DNA from: Reticulitermes speratus
Lineage: Eukaryota > Arthropoda > Insecta > Blattodea > Rhinotermitidae
Length of the DNA: 64,000 nt
Assembly (NCBI GenBank): GCA_021186555.1
Contig: JAJKFL010000042.1
Span: 17,026,521-17,090,520 of the forward strand
Reading direction: 5' to 3'
The notes below the pieces were generated by a model. The model was given only the letters and a program-made list of their open reading frames with translations, did not search any database and was not told the origin of the DNA. This document shows positions 11,201 through 21,600 of the stretch, piece by piece; position 1 is the first letter of the stretch, and each line of letters starts with the position of its first letter. The translations under genes were made by a program, and so were the position numbers.

Positions 11201-13456
11201 TGGGAAGTCATATCCCTTCACTTGTATGTTCAAAGTATCATACAGTGGAATTTTTGATTTTCCAGTCTGAAAGAAAAACATCAAAAAATTTTCATGCCTG
11301 CAAATGATATTGATAGAATGATATGTTGTTCAAAACAAGTGATCCTTAGATCAGCATATACTCATATCATATCCTGCTGACCCAAACTTTGCATTTATTG
11401 TTTAAAGGGTAATAAATATTGTGCTCACACATACTTTAACCACACAGGTTATATAAAAAATGTTCAAACTTACTTAGAGGCCACTTCTCAGTGAAGAATT
11501 TAGAAGTACAAGTGCAGGTCGGCTACCTGCCTACATGTGAAGTGGAAATTTAACACAAATCACACATTATGAAATTTTAAAATATACACTCAAATCTAAT
11601 ACACAATAGCAGTACTCTTTATGGCATTAAATCTGCTTTCATAAACTACATAGCATGATTTATAGTCAGCAATGGAATAAAAGAGTTCATGCTGGCAATG
11701 TACTTGGACTTCCTAGCTGTGCCCTTACTATATATTATTCTTAAGTTCCAAAACTCTCTAATTCACACAAAACTACCAAGTGAAGTGCGATTTTTCAGGA
11801 TCAATCAAGTAACGAAGTTAATTCCTGTGACTGATGCCCTAGGATACCTGTCTCTTCATCCTTATGCCTTTCTTCTGTGTAAAAACAGTAACCTACAGGG
11901 TTTGATTCTTGAATTCTAAGAGAATCAAAATATGAGAAGATTTCCACTCAAAGTAACCCTGCAGCCTTGGTTTCTTGGTAATTCTGGCAAAATATGGAGC
12001 CAGTGTTTTCAGAAATGTTAACACAAGGACTGGTACATATTTTATACTGTGTTCCTCCCTACAACATAACACTTCTGTAGAATGCCTTGGTGCTCACACC
12101 CACTAAAAGGTAAAAAAGGTGAAGTTGTTCCCTTACAAACCCTGAAGGCATACAACGGGAGTAGAGGTAGAGCCCCACCCATTCTTAACCTCGGCACAAG
12201 ATGGAGGTGACTGGTCAAACTCACATCCCAGCCACTTTACCTCTGGAAAAGAAAGCCACTACCCACTGGTTCAAAAAACTGCCATGTGAAGATATTCCTG
12301 GTTACACTGCCATGCAAAGGCCAAGGCAATTACTATATTTACTTATGAAATGACCCTGTTTACCTCACTGAAAAATTGTTCAAACTCTCATTACAACACC
12401 ACTGTAAATTATTGTTATCATTAAAGTAAATCATGTCATTCATAGAGTAAAATTCAGTGTCACACTTACTCTGTATTGCCACCTAGTCACCAACATGTGC
12501 TATCGTAAACTTTGTGGGTCCCAAATGACATTCTCACTTGCTGTAAAGGCACAAGTGTGTAACCAGTTGTTGGACAGATTCAAATGTCATACATAACTGA
12601 CATCATCATCAATGCACTTTTATAAAGCAATCAACTTATAGCAATCAATACCATTTAACTTTTTATAATATTCTCCTCTACCATTAACTACTGACCAAGA
12701 CAACATACCTCTAAATAATCAGGCTCATAGATGCTATTGCTACGCTGTTGAGCAAGAGTTGGTTGAAATGGAAGAATTAACCGTCTCATGTGATGACATA
12801 TCACCGCTGCTGAATGTTTCTGAAAGTTTTCAAACATACAGAATCACAATACAGCGTTACATTATACTTGGCTATCTCTGGCCATGTACGCACACGCAAG
12901 AACCCATGCCATCTGTTCCACAAAAGATTACCCTCATTGCGACAGAAAAAAGGCTCTCAAAAACATGGGTAGTCATAGTAGCAAACCTGGATGGTAGCAC
13001 CAAGTCAACAAAACAGGTACACTCAGCTGCATGATAAAAAAAATTAGCAACTGATATCACCGAGACGATAACATCTAATTTATTAACATCGGTAGAAACA
13101 GATGAACGGACGTTGGATTGCATACCCGAATAGGAAATATTCTTGCCGCCTGTATACTCGCAGAAATCATACAGAAATATAAGTAAAAACTACACTTACA
13201 TTACAATTATGCGCCAATTATTCCGTTATTCTGCTATCTCTTTGTGGCTAATACCGGTAAAGTATACAATACCATACAAAATGGTTACTCTCAGTATGTT
13301 CGAGATCTTCGACCTTCTGGGATGCTGTGCGGCGTTAGCTGGTAGTTACAGTGCTTATTTACAAAAAGCGAAAACTTCAAAACGACAGCATAATTTCTTC
13401 ATTCAATAACTATTCGCAAATAAACTTACCTGCCGCAGAAACACATTTATTGACAT
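5228..13456 (-). CDS. mRpL48: Mitochondrial ribosomal protein L48 (mL48), complete, five exons
   Basis: A nuclear-encoded protein of the large subunit of the mitochondrial ribosome. Minus-strand coding exons: 13430-13456, 12709-12819, 11133-11266, 9073-9175 and 5228-5419. All boundaries have GT donors and AG acceptors and the phases join exactly, giving 188 residues. The start MSINVFLRQ is the first ATG after an in-frame stop, and the basic N-terminus suits mitochondrial import. YEPDYLE, PLYDTLNIQVKGYDFPVLES, GWATPP and the C-terminal FFEVLQTALPEGLSMTVHEH match the mL48 family as I remember it: a uS10-like fold with a central LNI-x4-YD strand and the LPEG loop. Human MRPL48 is slightly longer. 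The 3.65-kb last intron contains one complete mariner and an ancient one. The gene looks intact. Confidence 0.93.
5521..6828 (+). mobile_element. Full-length mariner element (1308 bp) in the mRpL48 intron
   Basis: Flanked by TA (5519-5520 and 6829-6830). The ends are inverted: CGAGGGCTGTCCAAAAAGTA at 5521 and TACTTTTTGGACAGACCTCG ending at 6828, about 26 bp with one mismatch. The length is typical of mariner. The transposase inside is broken, but the ends look usable. The element's 3' end also occurs alone at 14536-14664. Confidence 0.93.
5726..6757 (+). pseudogene. Broken mariner (DD34D) transposase
   Basis: From MTECLEQRYCIKF (5726) to YFEGD-stop (6757). The helix-turn-helix region (GVTQIKEWFNRFKDGR, SGRPSTS) and catalytic core are recognisable: GDES near 6173, HHDNAPAH, and APCDFWLF with exactly 34 residues between the second and third Asp. 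Lesions seen: a frame change near 5782, TGA at 6064-6066 where Arg is expected, a small deletion that changes frame near 6162-6170, and TGA at 6182-6184 right after GDES, where mariners have Trp. It cannot make transposase. Confidence 0.92.
7150..8027 (+). pseudogene. Ancient, heavily decayed mariner-type transposase
   Basis: The clearest remnant is 7781-8026, reading SPDLPPC, then KKALKGC, QEAVAQWFKQQPEEFF and LDSCLNACVDFF. This matches the C-terminal third of SETMAR-type mariner transposases, including the SPDL-x-PC block before the last Asp, which is now replaced. Upstream pieces (a DMQWRET-like patch near 7515 and an LLHSNAHPH-like patch near 7725) are in shifted frames with several stops. 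No terminal repeats are visible. It lies in the last mRpL48 intron, next to the younger mariner but from a different lineage. Confidence 0.7.
8028..9072. other. Intron 4 of mRpL48, remaining sequence
   Basis: No exon, repeat end or RNA gene recognised apart from AT-rich intronic DNA. Confidence 0.5.
9560..9830 (+). repeat. Decayed tRNA-derived SINE body
   Basis: The segment ending AAAGGTTAAGAATGCACAGA matches the conserved AGGTTAAGAATGAG block of the SINEs at 46650, 49787 and 56425. The tRNA-like head is not clear. It lies in intron 3 of mRpL48. Confidence 0.5.
9831..11132. other. Intron 3 of mRpL48, remaining sequence
   Basis: Intronic DNA. The plus-strand open frames here (9914-10099, 10638-10844) have no recognisable protein character. 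Confidence 0.5.
12040..12290 (-). repeat. Partial SINE, minus orientation
   Basis: Contains CCCACCCATTCTTAACCTCG, the reverse complement of the SINE block AGGTTAAGAATGAG, followed by the GGAGGTGACTGGTCAA and CCAGCCACTTTACCTCTGG segments seen in better copies. No tRNA-like head remains. It is in intron 2 of mRpL48. Confidence 0.6.
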
Positions 13457-13720
13457 CTTATGACTCTCCGCCCACCGAACAATTCTAAACACAGTACCAG
13501 CCACAGATTACTACTACCAGATCGGTAACTTCAATGCTATTAGTCGGAAACGTGGGGCCGAGTCTATTGTCCTGCCATCTATGAGCCGTTCACAAGTACC
13601 ACAAGGTGTTAGTAGCAATCGGTAGCAATATCCCAGTCGGTAAGGTTGACTACTATTCGGCCCTCAATATCCCCCCCCCCGCCTTTTCACCACTGTCATA
13701 CAGATAATTTTCACTTGACA
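13457..13720 (-). promoter_or_regulatory. mRpL48 5'UTR and promoter region
   Basis: Sequence upstream of the mRpL48 start on the minus strand. It is more GC-rich than the surroundings and has a C-run at 13672-13681. No convincing TATA box, as is usual for housekeeping genes. The transcription start cannot be fixed from sequence. Confidence 0.4.
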
Positions 13721-14535
13721 TGGTTCAGCAGCAGCATGAAATAATGTCCTGTACAATAGGTCATATCATAGGTATTTCATTCATATGTATTTATTATCCC
13801 TACACTGAAATCTACTCAGCTAGAGAGTATGTTAATGTTCACACTTTTAACTTCCACTTCTAACACATCAATATTGAATGTAGGACAAGATATAAAGAAA
13901 CTAAAAATTTTTTATTCTTCAAAAACGGGCAGTAAAGTATACTGCAGGGTTAAAACATTTAGAATCGTGTAGAAAGAGTTTCAGTCATCTAAAGATATTA
14001 ACAGTGTATTTGTTATACATTCAAAAGACAATCTTATAAGAAATAGAAAAGTCTAACTGCACTGTAAATAAACATGTACATACACGTAACACAAGAAATA
14101 GTCTTTATTATATCTATCTATCTATCTATCAATCTATCTATCTATTATGACTATACAAGCAAAGGTATATGTTGTATATACAATAAGATTATACAATAAA
14201 CACAGCTGTACTTTTGTTATGTATAATACAGATTCACAACCTATATCACTGTATTTTCATCTACAGGATGAATGAAAAAAGTGATTGATGTATAATATCA
14301 AACAGTGTATATTCAGTTCAATTCAATGCAATTTATTTCATCTTCAAGCAGATCCACAACCATTGGATATAGAATGTGTCACATAATTATCATGTTCAAA
14401 TCTTCTCCAGAATCAAGTCAATAAATATAATAAAAAGATAATACAATAAAATCATCATGAATAAATATAGAATTATTTTCAGTTAAAATTATAATGCTTA
14501 GAATGTATGTATAAAAATATAAATGAAATTATATA
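13721..14535. other. Intergenic AT-rich DNA with a GATA/TATC microsatellite
   Basis: A (TATC)n tract occupies about 14113-14147. The segment 14300-14410 weakly resembles the 3' part of the CR1-like LINE ending at 41995 (shared TTGGATATAGAA-like words). Nothing coding. Confidence 0.4.
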
Positions 14536-14664
14536 CGAGGTCTGTCCAAAAAGTATCCGACCTTGGGCCGGGAAAAAAAAGTTCTGTATCTGGGTGGTTA
14601 CAATACCTAATCCCCTTCAAAGTAGGCCCCTTGTGACTCCACACACTTAGCCCAGCGGTCCTTC
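14536..14664 (-). mobile_element. Isolated 3' end of the first mariner, fused to a P-type transposase gene
   Basis: The reverse complement of 6702-6828 of the intact mariner, starting after TA (14534-14535) with the same inverted end and stopping at CCTTC (14664). It contributes the final codons, stop and 3' flank of the transposase gene 14607-16967. Near-identity to the complete copy shows it arrived recently compared with the other debris. Confidence 0.9.
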
Positions 14665-16967
14665 AAACTGTCAAAGAGCTTATCAACTTCCCCAATGAAG
14701 GTGGCAGTAGCCAGGTATGTGCTGCTCAACATTCCTAAAAGAATCAGTAAAATAATAAAGCTAGGGCCTTGTTACAGAATTCATTGTTACATTAATATTA
14801 GAATAACACAGTAATCAGTGCACAGAAACTGGGAGAAAATAAAGTTATTTTTTTTCGGCTGATCACAAGTACATTTTGGGGAGAAGAAGTTGGAAAAATT
14901 GTCTTCATGTAACCAATGCCTTAAAAATAGTGCATTACAAATAACTGAATGCAGTGAAACATTTCTTACCTGCACATACGAGACTATACAGACTTGCTGC
15001 TACAGTGTGGCTCAACACTTGTGCAGCCAGCTTACACTTCATTGCATTCTGCCCCACAGGGTTCAGGTGTGTGTCTGTAAGCTTATACAGTTGACGGAGT
15101 GGATGCGGTTTGTCAAACTTGTACACATTCAAAATGTGTTCCCACTTAGCTATAACAGGAAGCTGACTGTCCAGAGGCTCAGACTTCAACTGCACATCAT
15201 ACTTATGGAATAGGTTTCGGGTACATTTCAGGAGGTGTGGAGGATCAAATACTGTCGCAATTTCTTTATTATGAAACTTGAAGAATGCTTCTGTTGCAGA
15301 AGCACCCAACAATTTCAAGGCCTTGACATTGTTGGCACCCATGTCACAGACAGTGGCAACAACTTGCAGTCCAGCATTCTGACAAGCTTCAAGAACCTCC
15401 TTCAAAAATTGCGCAAGCATCTCAGCCTTAGAGCTTCCGCGACTAAAGTAGTAAGCCACTGGTTGATTCCACTTTTGATGCAGGCCACTGACCATGAAAA
15501 CCAGAGCATGATTTGCAATGTTGCTTGTCCTGCCCTGGCTTCCAAAGTCCTCAAAACCCTCTATGCAGCCCAATTTCTGCTTAAAGCACAAGTTTTCTCT
15601 GATTGACATTTCATCAAACATCAAAATACAATAACGATCTTTATCAGACATTGTCTGCGCAGAGTGTTTGAGTGCACCAAACACATGGGCATTAATGCCT
15701 GCCGTGAAGGGAACAGTATTAAGGACAGACTGCAATGTTCGTCTAGATGAAAGGGAGAAGAGCGTCTGCAGAAGGATGTAGGATTTGGGACTGCGTTTCA
15801 GTAGGGCCAGAGCCAACACTTTGTCTTCAAAATTCCACCTCCTGCCCTTGGGCTTCTGCCTACTGTTCCGAATAACTCCTGCCAATAACCTGGCAGCCTC
15901 TACAGACAAAGAAGGTGCAAGCTTCTGCATCACTGGATCCCTATCCAGATCACAGACATCTTTCAACTTTTTTGCCTTGCATTGCTTTTTAAATTTACAT
16001 AGCGCACTCCCCTGCCTCCGAATATGTTCATACATTTTCCTTTTTCTAGGTGTCAATTCTGCAACTGTTGCCAAATTAAGTTCTTTTAGTAGAGAATGCC
16101 TTGCTCTAGGCTTTGAGGAAGAACTTTGATGATTGATACATCTGAGTTCTCCATCACAAGCATTAGGATTTACAGGGCTCAAGGAACAAGAGGTTTCTTT
16201 CACTGCTAAAGTTCTGCCTGCTGGTGGTGGTGTTTGGAACCCAGGGATTTGATGAGAAGTTGAAGGACTGTCTGCATGGACAGGCATAGGAGTTTTAGTG
16301 GAGGACACAGACGCCTTGCCGTAGGTTCTGGTGGGTGGTAGGACATGGAGGTTATCTTCAGGGGTTAAATTTGTGGGCAAGGAGTTCAGAGAAGGGTTAT
16401 AATAGGAAGATTCCGAAGGTTGTGGGATTGAATGTGAAAATGAATCTGAGCCATGTGGAACTGCCACTTTGTTCAGGCGTACCCTTTCAGAAGTGCAGAA
16501 ATCGCTCTCTGCAAAATGTTTGCTGCACAAAAAATATTTGTACAGCATTTTTGCAGAGTCGATACTGCAAGGCTGCCCGACGTTCTCCGCCCATACTTTG
16601 GCTCTGGAAAGAAAAAATGAAAGTACATTACATTACATATGTTTGGGAATTTAATGTTAATGGGATACATTTAAATTGCATTCTCCTAGTATTAATGACT
16701 TACAAATTTCCTATTAGGAATGCACAGTGCACATGTGACTGGTCTTCTTTATTGTAACGCCGTGTAACCCTGCACAGTCCACTGGACTGCAATTGACATT
16801 TTCACATTTCCTTTTTACACATACGTACTATATTAAATGAGCTCTGCTTATATTACGATATTGCATGTGACATACCGTATCGGATTCGTAGGAAATCTGA
16901 AGAATCGTAAACCGTCTTTGTGATTGGATGTACATCCTGAGGCCTGGCACTTGTTCCGCCTGGCCAT
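14607..16967 (-). CDS. THAP-domain P-element-like transposase, chimeric C-terminus
   Basis: Minus-strand exons 16876-16967, 14970-16603 and 14607-14734 join in phase to 617 residues with no internal stop. The N-terminus is a THAP (C2CH) DNA-binding domain: MARRNKCQASGC, a Trp in VWAEN, C-x2-H in FLCSKHF, and the AVP motif. After a Ser/Pro-rich linker comes the P-element/THAP9 RNase H-like region with LMFDEMS and VVATVCDMGANN, which I take as the first two catalytic Asp, then DPPHLLK and HPLRQLYKL of the GTP-binding insertion. The third exon gives a typical TATFIGEVDKLFDSL segment and then runs in frame into KDRWAKCVESQGAYFEGD, the mariner transposase end. Known P transposase is 751 aa and THAP9 about 900, so the C-terminal part with the expected catalytic Glu is missing. 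It may bind DNA but not transpose. Whether it is transcribed is unknown. Confidence 0.85.
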
Positions 16968-17528
16968 TCTACTGAAAGAAACAGAATACAACGCGATACA
17001 GTACGTACATCTCAAAATTACACGACCCATCATGTAGGATTAAGCTAAGCTTTCATAAATTCAAATCTTACCGTTTCACAGACGCTGCAGAATACATAAC
17101 TCACTCAAAACACACGATGCAATCAACGAGCAACGCTACACACAAGACGGGGAAACCAAAATGAAAAGGTTGGCGCTTCTTTGTGATTGGTCCAAAATGT
17201 CACGTGGCATGGTAACTTCTTCCGACTTTGTGCGACATCTGTTATGATTAATAGTAGATATTGTAGTTGTCGTTCTTGACGAGTATGATGTGCACAACGG
17301 TAAGATGTCGCAATTGCATGCTTCCCCTTCCCCAATCCCAGTTTCTCCCCCCTGGATTGGTGCGAGAATAATTTGATTTGATTATTTATTCTCTTTCGTC
17401 TGTGGATTTTGCTTTCAGCGTCTAGATAGTATCGTTGTGTGTTGATTACATCGTGTGGTATGTATTCTCCAGCACAGATTACTACAGATTCTCCAGCGTC
17501 TGTGGAACGGTAAGATCCTTTGCTAGGA
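16968..17528. other. 5' flank of the P-like gene up to the tandem array
   Basis: Upstream region of the transposase gene on the minus strand. No P-type terminal inverted repeat or 8-bp duplication could be found. The minus-strand open frame 17123-17566 spans the array border and has no protein family character. Confidence 0.4.
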
Positions 17529-17685
17529 AGCTGCTGTAGGTGTGTTTCCTGCTCGGTACGAGTCATTTCGCCTTAGGGAAATTGCGAGCAGGCGGCAGCT
17601 AATTGAATATGCACTTTGGTCAGCAGCCATTTAAAAAGTGGGATGAAATGGAAAGACAATTCCACCTCCTTTTAATAGTATATGT

Positions 17686-17701
17686 GGCTCCGAAAGGGGC
17701 C
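17686..17701 (-). terminator. Histone-type 3' stem-loop, unit A distal, one mismatch
   Basis: On the minus strand GGCCCC-TTTC-GGAGCC: six-base stem with a C-A mismatch at the fourth pair, and the canonical four-base TTTC loop. Confidence 0.55.
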
Positions 17702-18054
17702 GTTTTCCCTTCTGTTTGCCGCATTCAAATTTTCAATTGACGTGGGTGGGCTCCGCCCAGTGTTCTCCTTCCTCGTCGCTTACTTCATTTGTCCCATAGG
17801 CCGTTTATCGTTCTACCCTCCTAGTCTTATCGGAAAGCGGAGAACGTAAAGTGTACCGTTTACCACAAAGTAGCCGTGCTGTTCTGGACAGCGGAGAAAC
17901 TGCTGCAGAAAGTGGAGGGTTCCCACAAGTCCATTAATTGCAGGAGTACAAAACGCAAATAAAATTTGACGTCAGGGTATTCGTTGGTTAATATAGCAAC
18001 CAAATGGTCACACATCTTCAATGTCAACGACAATTAAACTCCTTTGATATTTGG

Positions 18055-18070
18055 GGCCCTGAAAAGGGCC
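18055..18070 (-). terminator. Histone-type 3' stem-loop, unit A proximal, perfect
   Basis: Minus strand GGCCCT-TTTC-AGGGCC, extended by one further G-C pair. It is identical in form to the stem-loop bound by SLBP at the ends of replication-dependent histone mRNAs. Confidence 0.75.
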
Positions 18071-18420
18071 CATTAGTGAGTCTTGTCAGTCAGTCAGTCC
18101 GTTACGATGTTAAAGGAAGACTAGAACCACCCGAATCTGCCATGCATTCGGCAGGGAGGCAGACAGGAAAGTGGGGAGGAAGAGGGTGGGGAGGGGGTGA
18201 AGGGGGCATCAGCACTCGCCGTACTGCTTTTAACCCACGCTGGCTGCTTTATAATTCTTGCCATAAATCCCGCGCCGCCTACCTTTCGGTGCGCGCCGAA
18301 CTCCTGTGCTGAAACTCCCAAGTAATGACATGGGGTTAATGGACCGTCTTTATTCCACTGTTCCTGCCACTACCTCTGCTGCCGGATGAATGATAGATTC
18401 AGAATCGCTGCATCGCTCCC

Positions 18421-18520
18421 CGTCTTATATACGTTTCTTAACAACCAGTGGGATCTGTGAGCTACCCAATCAGAGCTGGCTAATTTTCAACTTCACAGTT
18501 CTTGATTCCTGATTGGACAG
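18421..18520 (-). promoter_or_regulatory. Histone-like promoter of unit A
   Basis: On the minus strand: CCAAT in CTGTCCAATC (18511-18520), an inverted CCAAT at 18466-18470, then CGTATATAAGACG (18421-18433). Order and spacing fit a compact TATA-plus-CCAAT promoter of the histone kind, lying about 350 bases before the proximal stem-loop. Confidence 0.6.
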
Positions 18521-19065
18521 TATTTTACTGAGGGCAAACGAGTCTGGTTTTAACCCATTGAAACGCTTGTTATGTCACAAATCTTTACGAATTCTGCTTT
18601 ATTTCTAAGCAAGGGAATACGAAAATATGTAAATCACATCCGCTGACTTCAATCAGTGTAATACTGTAACAAGAACGATTCACACGACAAAATATAGAGT
18701 CTAGGTTACCTAAGTCAATTGGTGATTGCAAAGGCGGGGTGGTATTTTGGGCTCTCTGTAGCAGGCAGGAGAAATTTGTGCTCTAATTTAAGGTTTATTA
18801 GTGTTCCTGAAAGACAGCTCTGCCTTTGGAATTAATGAGGACCTAAGGAAACCTGTTGTAACGTAAATATACGATGTCAAACTTTGCCAGGAAGCACATC
18901 TATGTCTCCGATGCTGTAGGTGTGTTTCCTGCGCGGTACGTGTCATTTCGCTTTAGGGAAATGGCGAGCAGGCTGCAGCTAATTGAATATGCACTCTGGC
19001 CAGCAGCCCTTTAAAAAATAGGATGAGAAGGAAAGTCAATTCCACCTCTTCGTAATAGTATATGT

Positions 19066-19081
19066 GGCCCTGAAAAGGGCC
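19066..19081 (-). terminator. Histone-type 3' stem-loop, unit B distal, perfect
   Basis: GGCCCT-TTTC-AGGGCC on the minus strand, followed by CCACATATACTATTACGAAG in the place of a downstream element. Confidence 0.7.
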
Positions 19082-19432
19082 GTTTTCCCTTCTGTTTGCC
19101 GCATTCTAATTTTCAATTGACGTGGGTGGGCTCCGCCCAGTGTTCTCTTTCCACGTCGCTTACTTCATTTGTCCCATAGCCCGTTTATCGTTCTCCCCTC
19201 CTAGTCTTATCAGAAAGCTGAGAACGTAAAGTTTACCGTTTACCACGTAGTAGCCGTGGTTCTGGACAGCGGTGAAACTGCTGCAGAAAGTGGACATTTC
19301 CCACAAGTCCATTAATTTCAGGAGTACAAAACGCAAATAAAAGTTGACGTCAGGGTATTCGTTGGTTAATATAGCAACCAAATGGTCACACATCATCAAT
19401 GTCAACGACAATTAAACTCCTTTGATATTTGG

Positions 19433-19448
19433 GGCCCTGAAAAGGGCC
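19433..19448 (-). terminator. Histone-type 3' stem-loop, unit B proximal, perfect
   Basis: Perfect six-pair stem plus one extra G-C pair and TTTC loop on the minus strand. Confidence 0.7.
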
Positions 19449-19772
19449 CATTAGTGAGTCTTGTCAGTCAGTCAGTCCGTTACGATGTTAAAGGAAGACT
19501 AGAACCACCCGAATCTGCCATGCATTCGGCAGGGAGGCAGACAGGAAAGTGGGGAGGGGGTGAAGGGGGCATCAGCACTCGCCGTACTGCTTTTATCCCA
19601 CGCTGGCTGCTTTATAATTCTTGCTATAAATCCCGCGCCGCCTACCTTTCGGTGCGCGCCGAACTCCTGTGCTGAAACTCCCAAGTAATGACATGGGGTT
19701 AATGGACCGTCTTTATTCCACTGTTCCTGCCACTACCTCTGCTGCCGGATGAATGATAGATTCAGAATCGCT

Positions 19773-21480
19773 ACCAACCAACCAACCAACCAAAGTGCTA
19801 ACTAAGGGCGGAGACTTGCGCGGAGCGCAAGTCGACGTCCCTTGATCTGTTTAGCCATACCTGCGTTTTACCGCATTGCTGGACTCAATAACAGACTCTT
19901 AATTCTGAACTGGGGATTTTGCTTACGCTAACAAATTTAGGGTCTCGATTAAGTCGGGACCAGGCATACCAAAAGCTAAAGCTCTAAGAGCGTATACTTT
20001 TTCCAAGTGGGGGGAATACTTTGGTTGGGTGGCTCTCTGGGATTTGAACCCAGAGTGGCATTTTCACAAATAATTTCACAAAAAATTCAAAACCTACAAA
20101 CGAATATTTTAGTCCTACCGGGGGGTGGGGGGTGCGGGCCGTGCCCCGGCTTTGTGTTATACCCTGGCATTCACCTTACAACTGAGGAAAATCACGGAAA
20201 ACCTCAGTCAGGGTATTCGGAATGCGCCTAATTTTAGGTGCAGTGTCTGTTGGCCACTAAGGGCCTCGACACATTCACTGACCCATCCCCGTAGCTTGCG
20301 CTAGACGGACTGGGTCAGCCCTCGGTCAGCGCAGATATCTGCCGAGTTGCTGAGTTAAGGGGTTCCCCACACCAGCCAACCTAGAGTCGAAGCTCTCGGT
20401 TAGAACTCTGATGTGATCAGCAAAGAGAGGAACTCCCAAATCCTCGTGAATTTGCACGCTACTCATGTACCAAGGTGCACCAGTAGCAATGCGAAGACAC
20501 TTGGATTGAAGAACCTGCAGCTTTCTGAGGTGGGTGCAGGCAGCAGACCTCCAAATGGGGCACGCATAGTCCATCATGGGCCGTATGAGCTGCTTATACA
20601 GCAGAACCCCGTTCCTGATGGACAGGCCGCTTCTCCTGTGAAGGAGAGAGCTAAGCAGACCCAGTCGTTGGGCCGCTTTCTTCTTGACCTGGACGATGTG
20701 AGGCGACCAGGTCATCCGTGTATCAAGGATCACTCCTAGATAACGGGCTGTGTCTACCCACTGGATTGGCTCTCCTAGGAACTGCACCGGTCGTGGCTTG
20801 GAGGACCTCCACCCTGCCTTCGCAAAGAGCATAGCATTGCTTTTTGAGACATTGATGGCGATCCTCCACGCCTTCAACCATCTCTCTAGATCACTGAGGT
20901 ATGCTTCAAGGTAGCTAACAAGCAGAGCCGGGCTGCGGGACGTGGCAATGATTGCCGTGTCATCCGCGTACAATGCCAACTCGACGTGACGGGAAGGGAC
21001 GGGCATGTCATTGACATACAGACTGAACAAGACAGGAGAGATTAGTCCCCCCTGTGCTACGCCAGCCCGCATGCCACGACGGGAGGATATGGCCGTTTGG
21101 AAGGACGCTTCGAACGTCCTGTTGTAAAGGTAGGAGGATATGGTTTTGACCAGGTAGGAGGGGAAGTTAAGGGCCGTAAGCTTGAAAAGGAGACCGTCGA
21201 CCCAAACAGTGTCGAAAGCCTTAGCCACGTCGAGAAAGACTGCGCCTGTTAGCCGCTTCTCACCAAAGTTTCTGGTCACCCTTTCGACAAGGCGGGCTAG
21301 CTGGAGAGAGGTGCTATGTTTGGGTCTGAATCCAAACTGCTCGTCTCGCAGAAGCCCGCGCCCGCTTACTTCACTTAAGATCCTACTAAGTAGGATCTTC
21401 TCGAACAACTTGCCGATGGTGTCCAGAAGACTTATGGGACGATAGGAGGAGGGAAGCGCTGGGTCCTTCCCGGGTTTCAG
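19773..21480 (-). mobile_element. 5'-truncated Jockey-type LINE in unit B
   Basis: Minus-strand copy of the full LINE at 22064. It begins (3' end) with an (ACCA)n tract at 19773 and is cut at the codons for ILKPGKDP. It is flanked by TTCAGAATCGCT at 19761-19772 and 21476-21487, a 12-bp target duplication whose first bases also match the LINE at the truncation point, giving microhomology at the 5' junction. The reverse transcriptase C-terminal half is intact, including YADD. Confidence 0.93.
20326..21480 (-). pseudogene. Partial LINE ORF2 (reverse transcriptase C-terminal part)
   Basis: An open frame covering PSSYRPISLLDTIGK, FGFRPKHST, FLDVAKAFDTVW, QGGLISPVLFSLYVNDMP and YADDTAI through to the stop. 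It lacks the endonuclease and the N-terminal RT through 5' truncation. Unlike the longer copy at 24028, it keeps 10 bases just before YADD, so it preserves the ancestral frame. The few residues ahead of ILKPG are read from the array sequence, not from the LINE. Confidence 0.9.
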
Positions 21481-21494
21481 AATCGCTGCATCGC

Positions 21495-21600
21495 TCCCCG
21501 TCTTATATACGTTTCTTAACAACCAGTGGGATCTGTGAGCTACCCAATCAGAGCTGGCTAATTTTCGACTTCACAGTTCTAGATTCCTGATTGGACAGTA
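21495..21600 (-). promoter_or_regulatory. Histone-like promoter of unit B, displaced by the LINE
   Basis: TATATAAGACGGGG on the minus strand (about 21497-21510) and CCAAT elements near 21544 and 21590. Any transcript from here would now start into the antisense-to-array, sense-to-LINE direction of the inserted fragment. Confidence 0.5.

Larger units (their letters stand above)
17529..18909. repeat. Tandem array unit A (1381 bp), histone-like flanks without histone gene
   Basis: First of five units. Read on the minus strand it contains paired CCAAT boxes and a TATA box (18424-18517), about 310 bases without a usable frame, a stem-loop at 18055-18070, about 360 bases, a second stem-loop at 17686-17701, a TTTTTAAA segment, and ATGACTCGTACCGAGCAG (17549-17566), which resembles the histone H3 start. 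It is the most divergent unit, and the 83-residue minus frame found between the stem-loops of units B-D is interrupted here. Confidence 0.85.

Noticed and set aside
17123-17566. 147-residue minus-strand frame starting MTRTEQ
   Set aside because: Its first codons are the H3-like start of unit A, but the rest lies outside the array and has no resemblance to histones or other families. Probably chance.
18004-18312. Plus-strand open frames repeated in each array unit
   Set aside because: They overlap the stem-loop and the GC-rich segment on the opposite strand, vary in length among units, and have no promoter or protein character.
19160-19411. 83-residue minus-strand open frame between the two stem-loops, repeated in units B, C and D
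   Set aside because: Units C and D are near-identical recent duplicates, so conservation says little. The frame is broken in unit A and partly deleted in E, starts only about 20 bases after a stem-loop, and resembles no known protein.
20413-20739. 108-residue frame antisense to the LINE reverse transcriptase, repeated at 26262 and 28669
   Set aside because: It is the complementary-strand shadow of a coding sequence and appears only where the LINE does.
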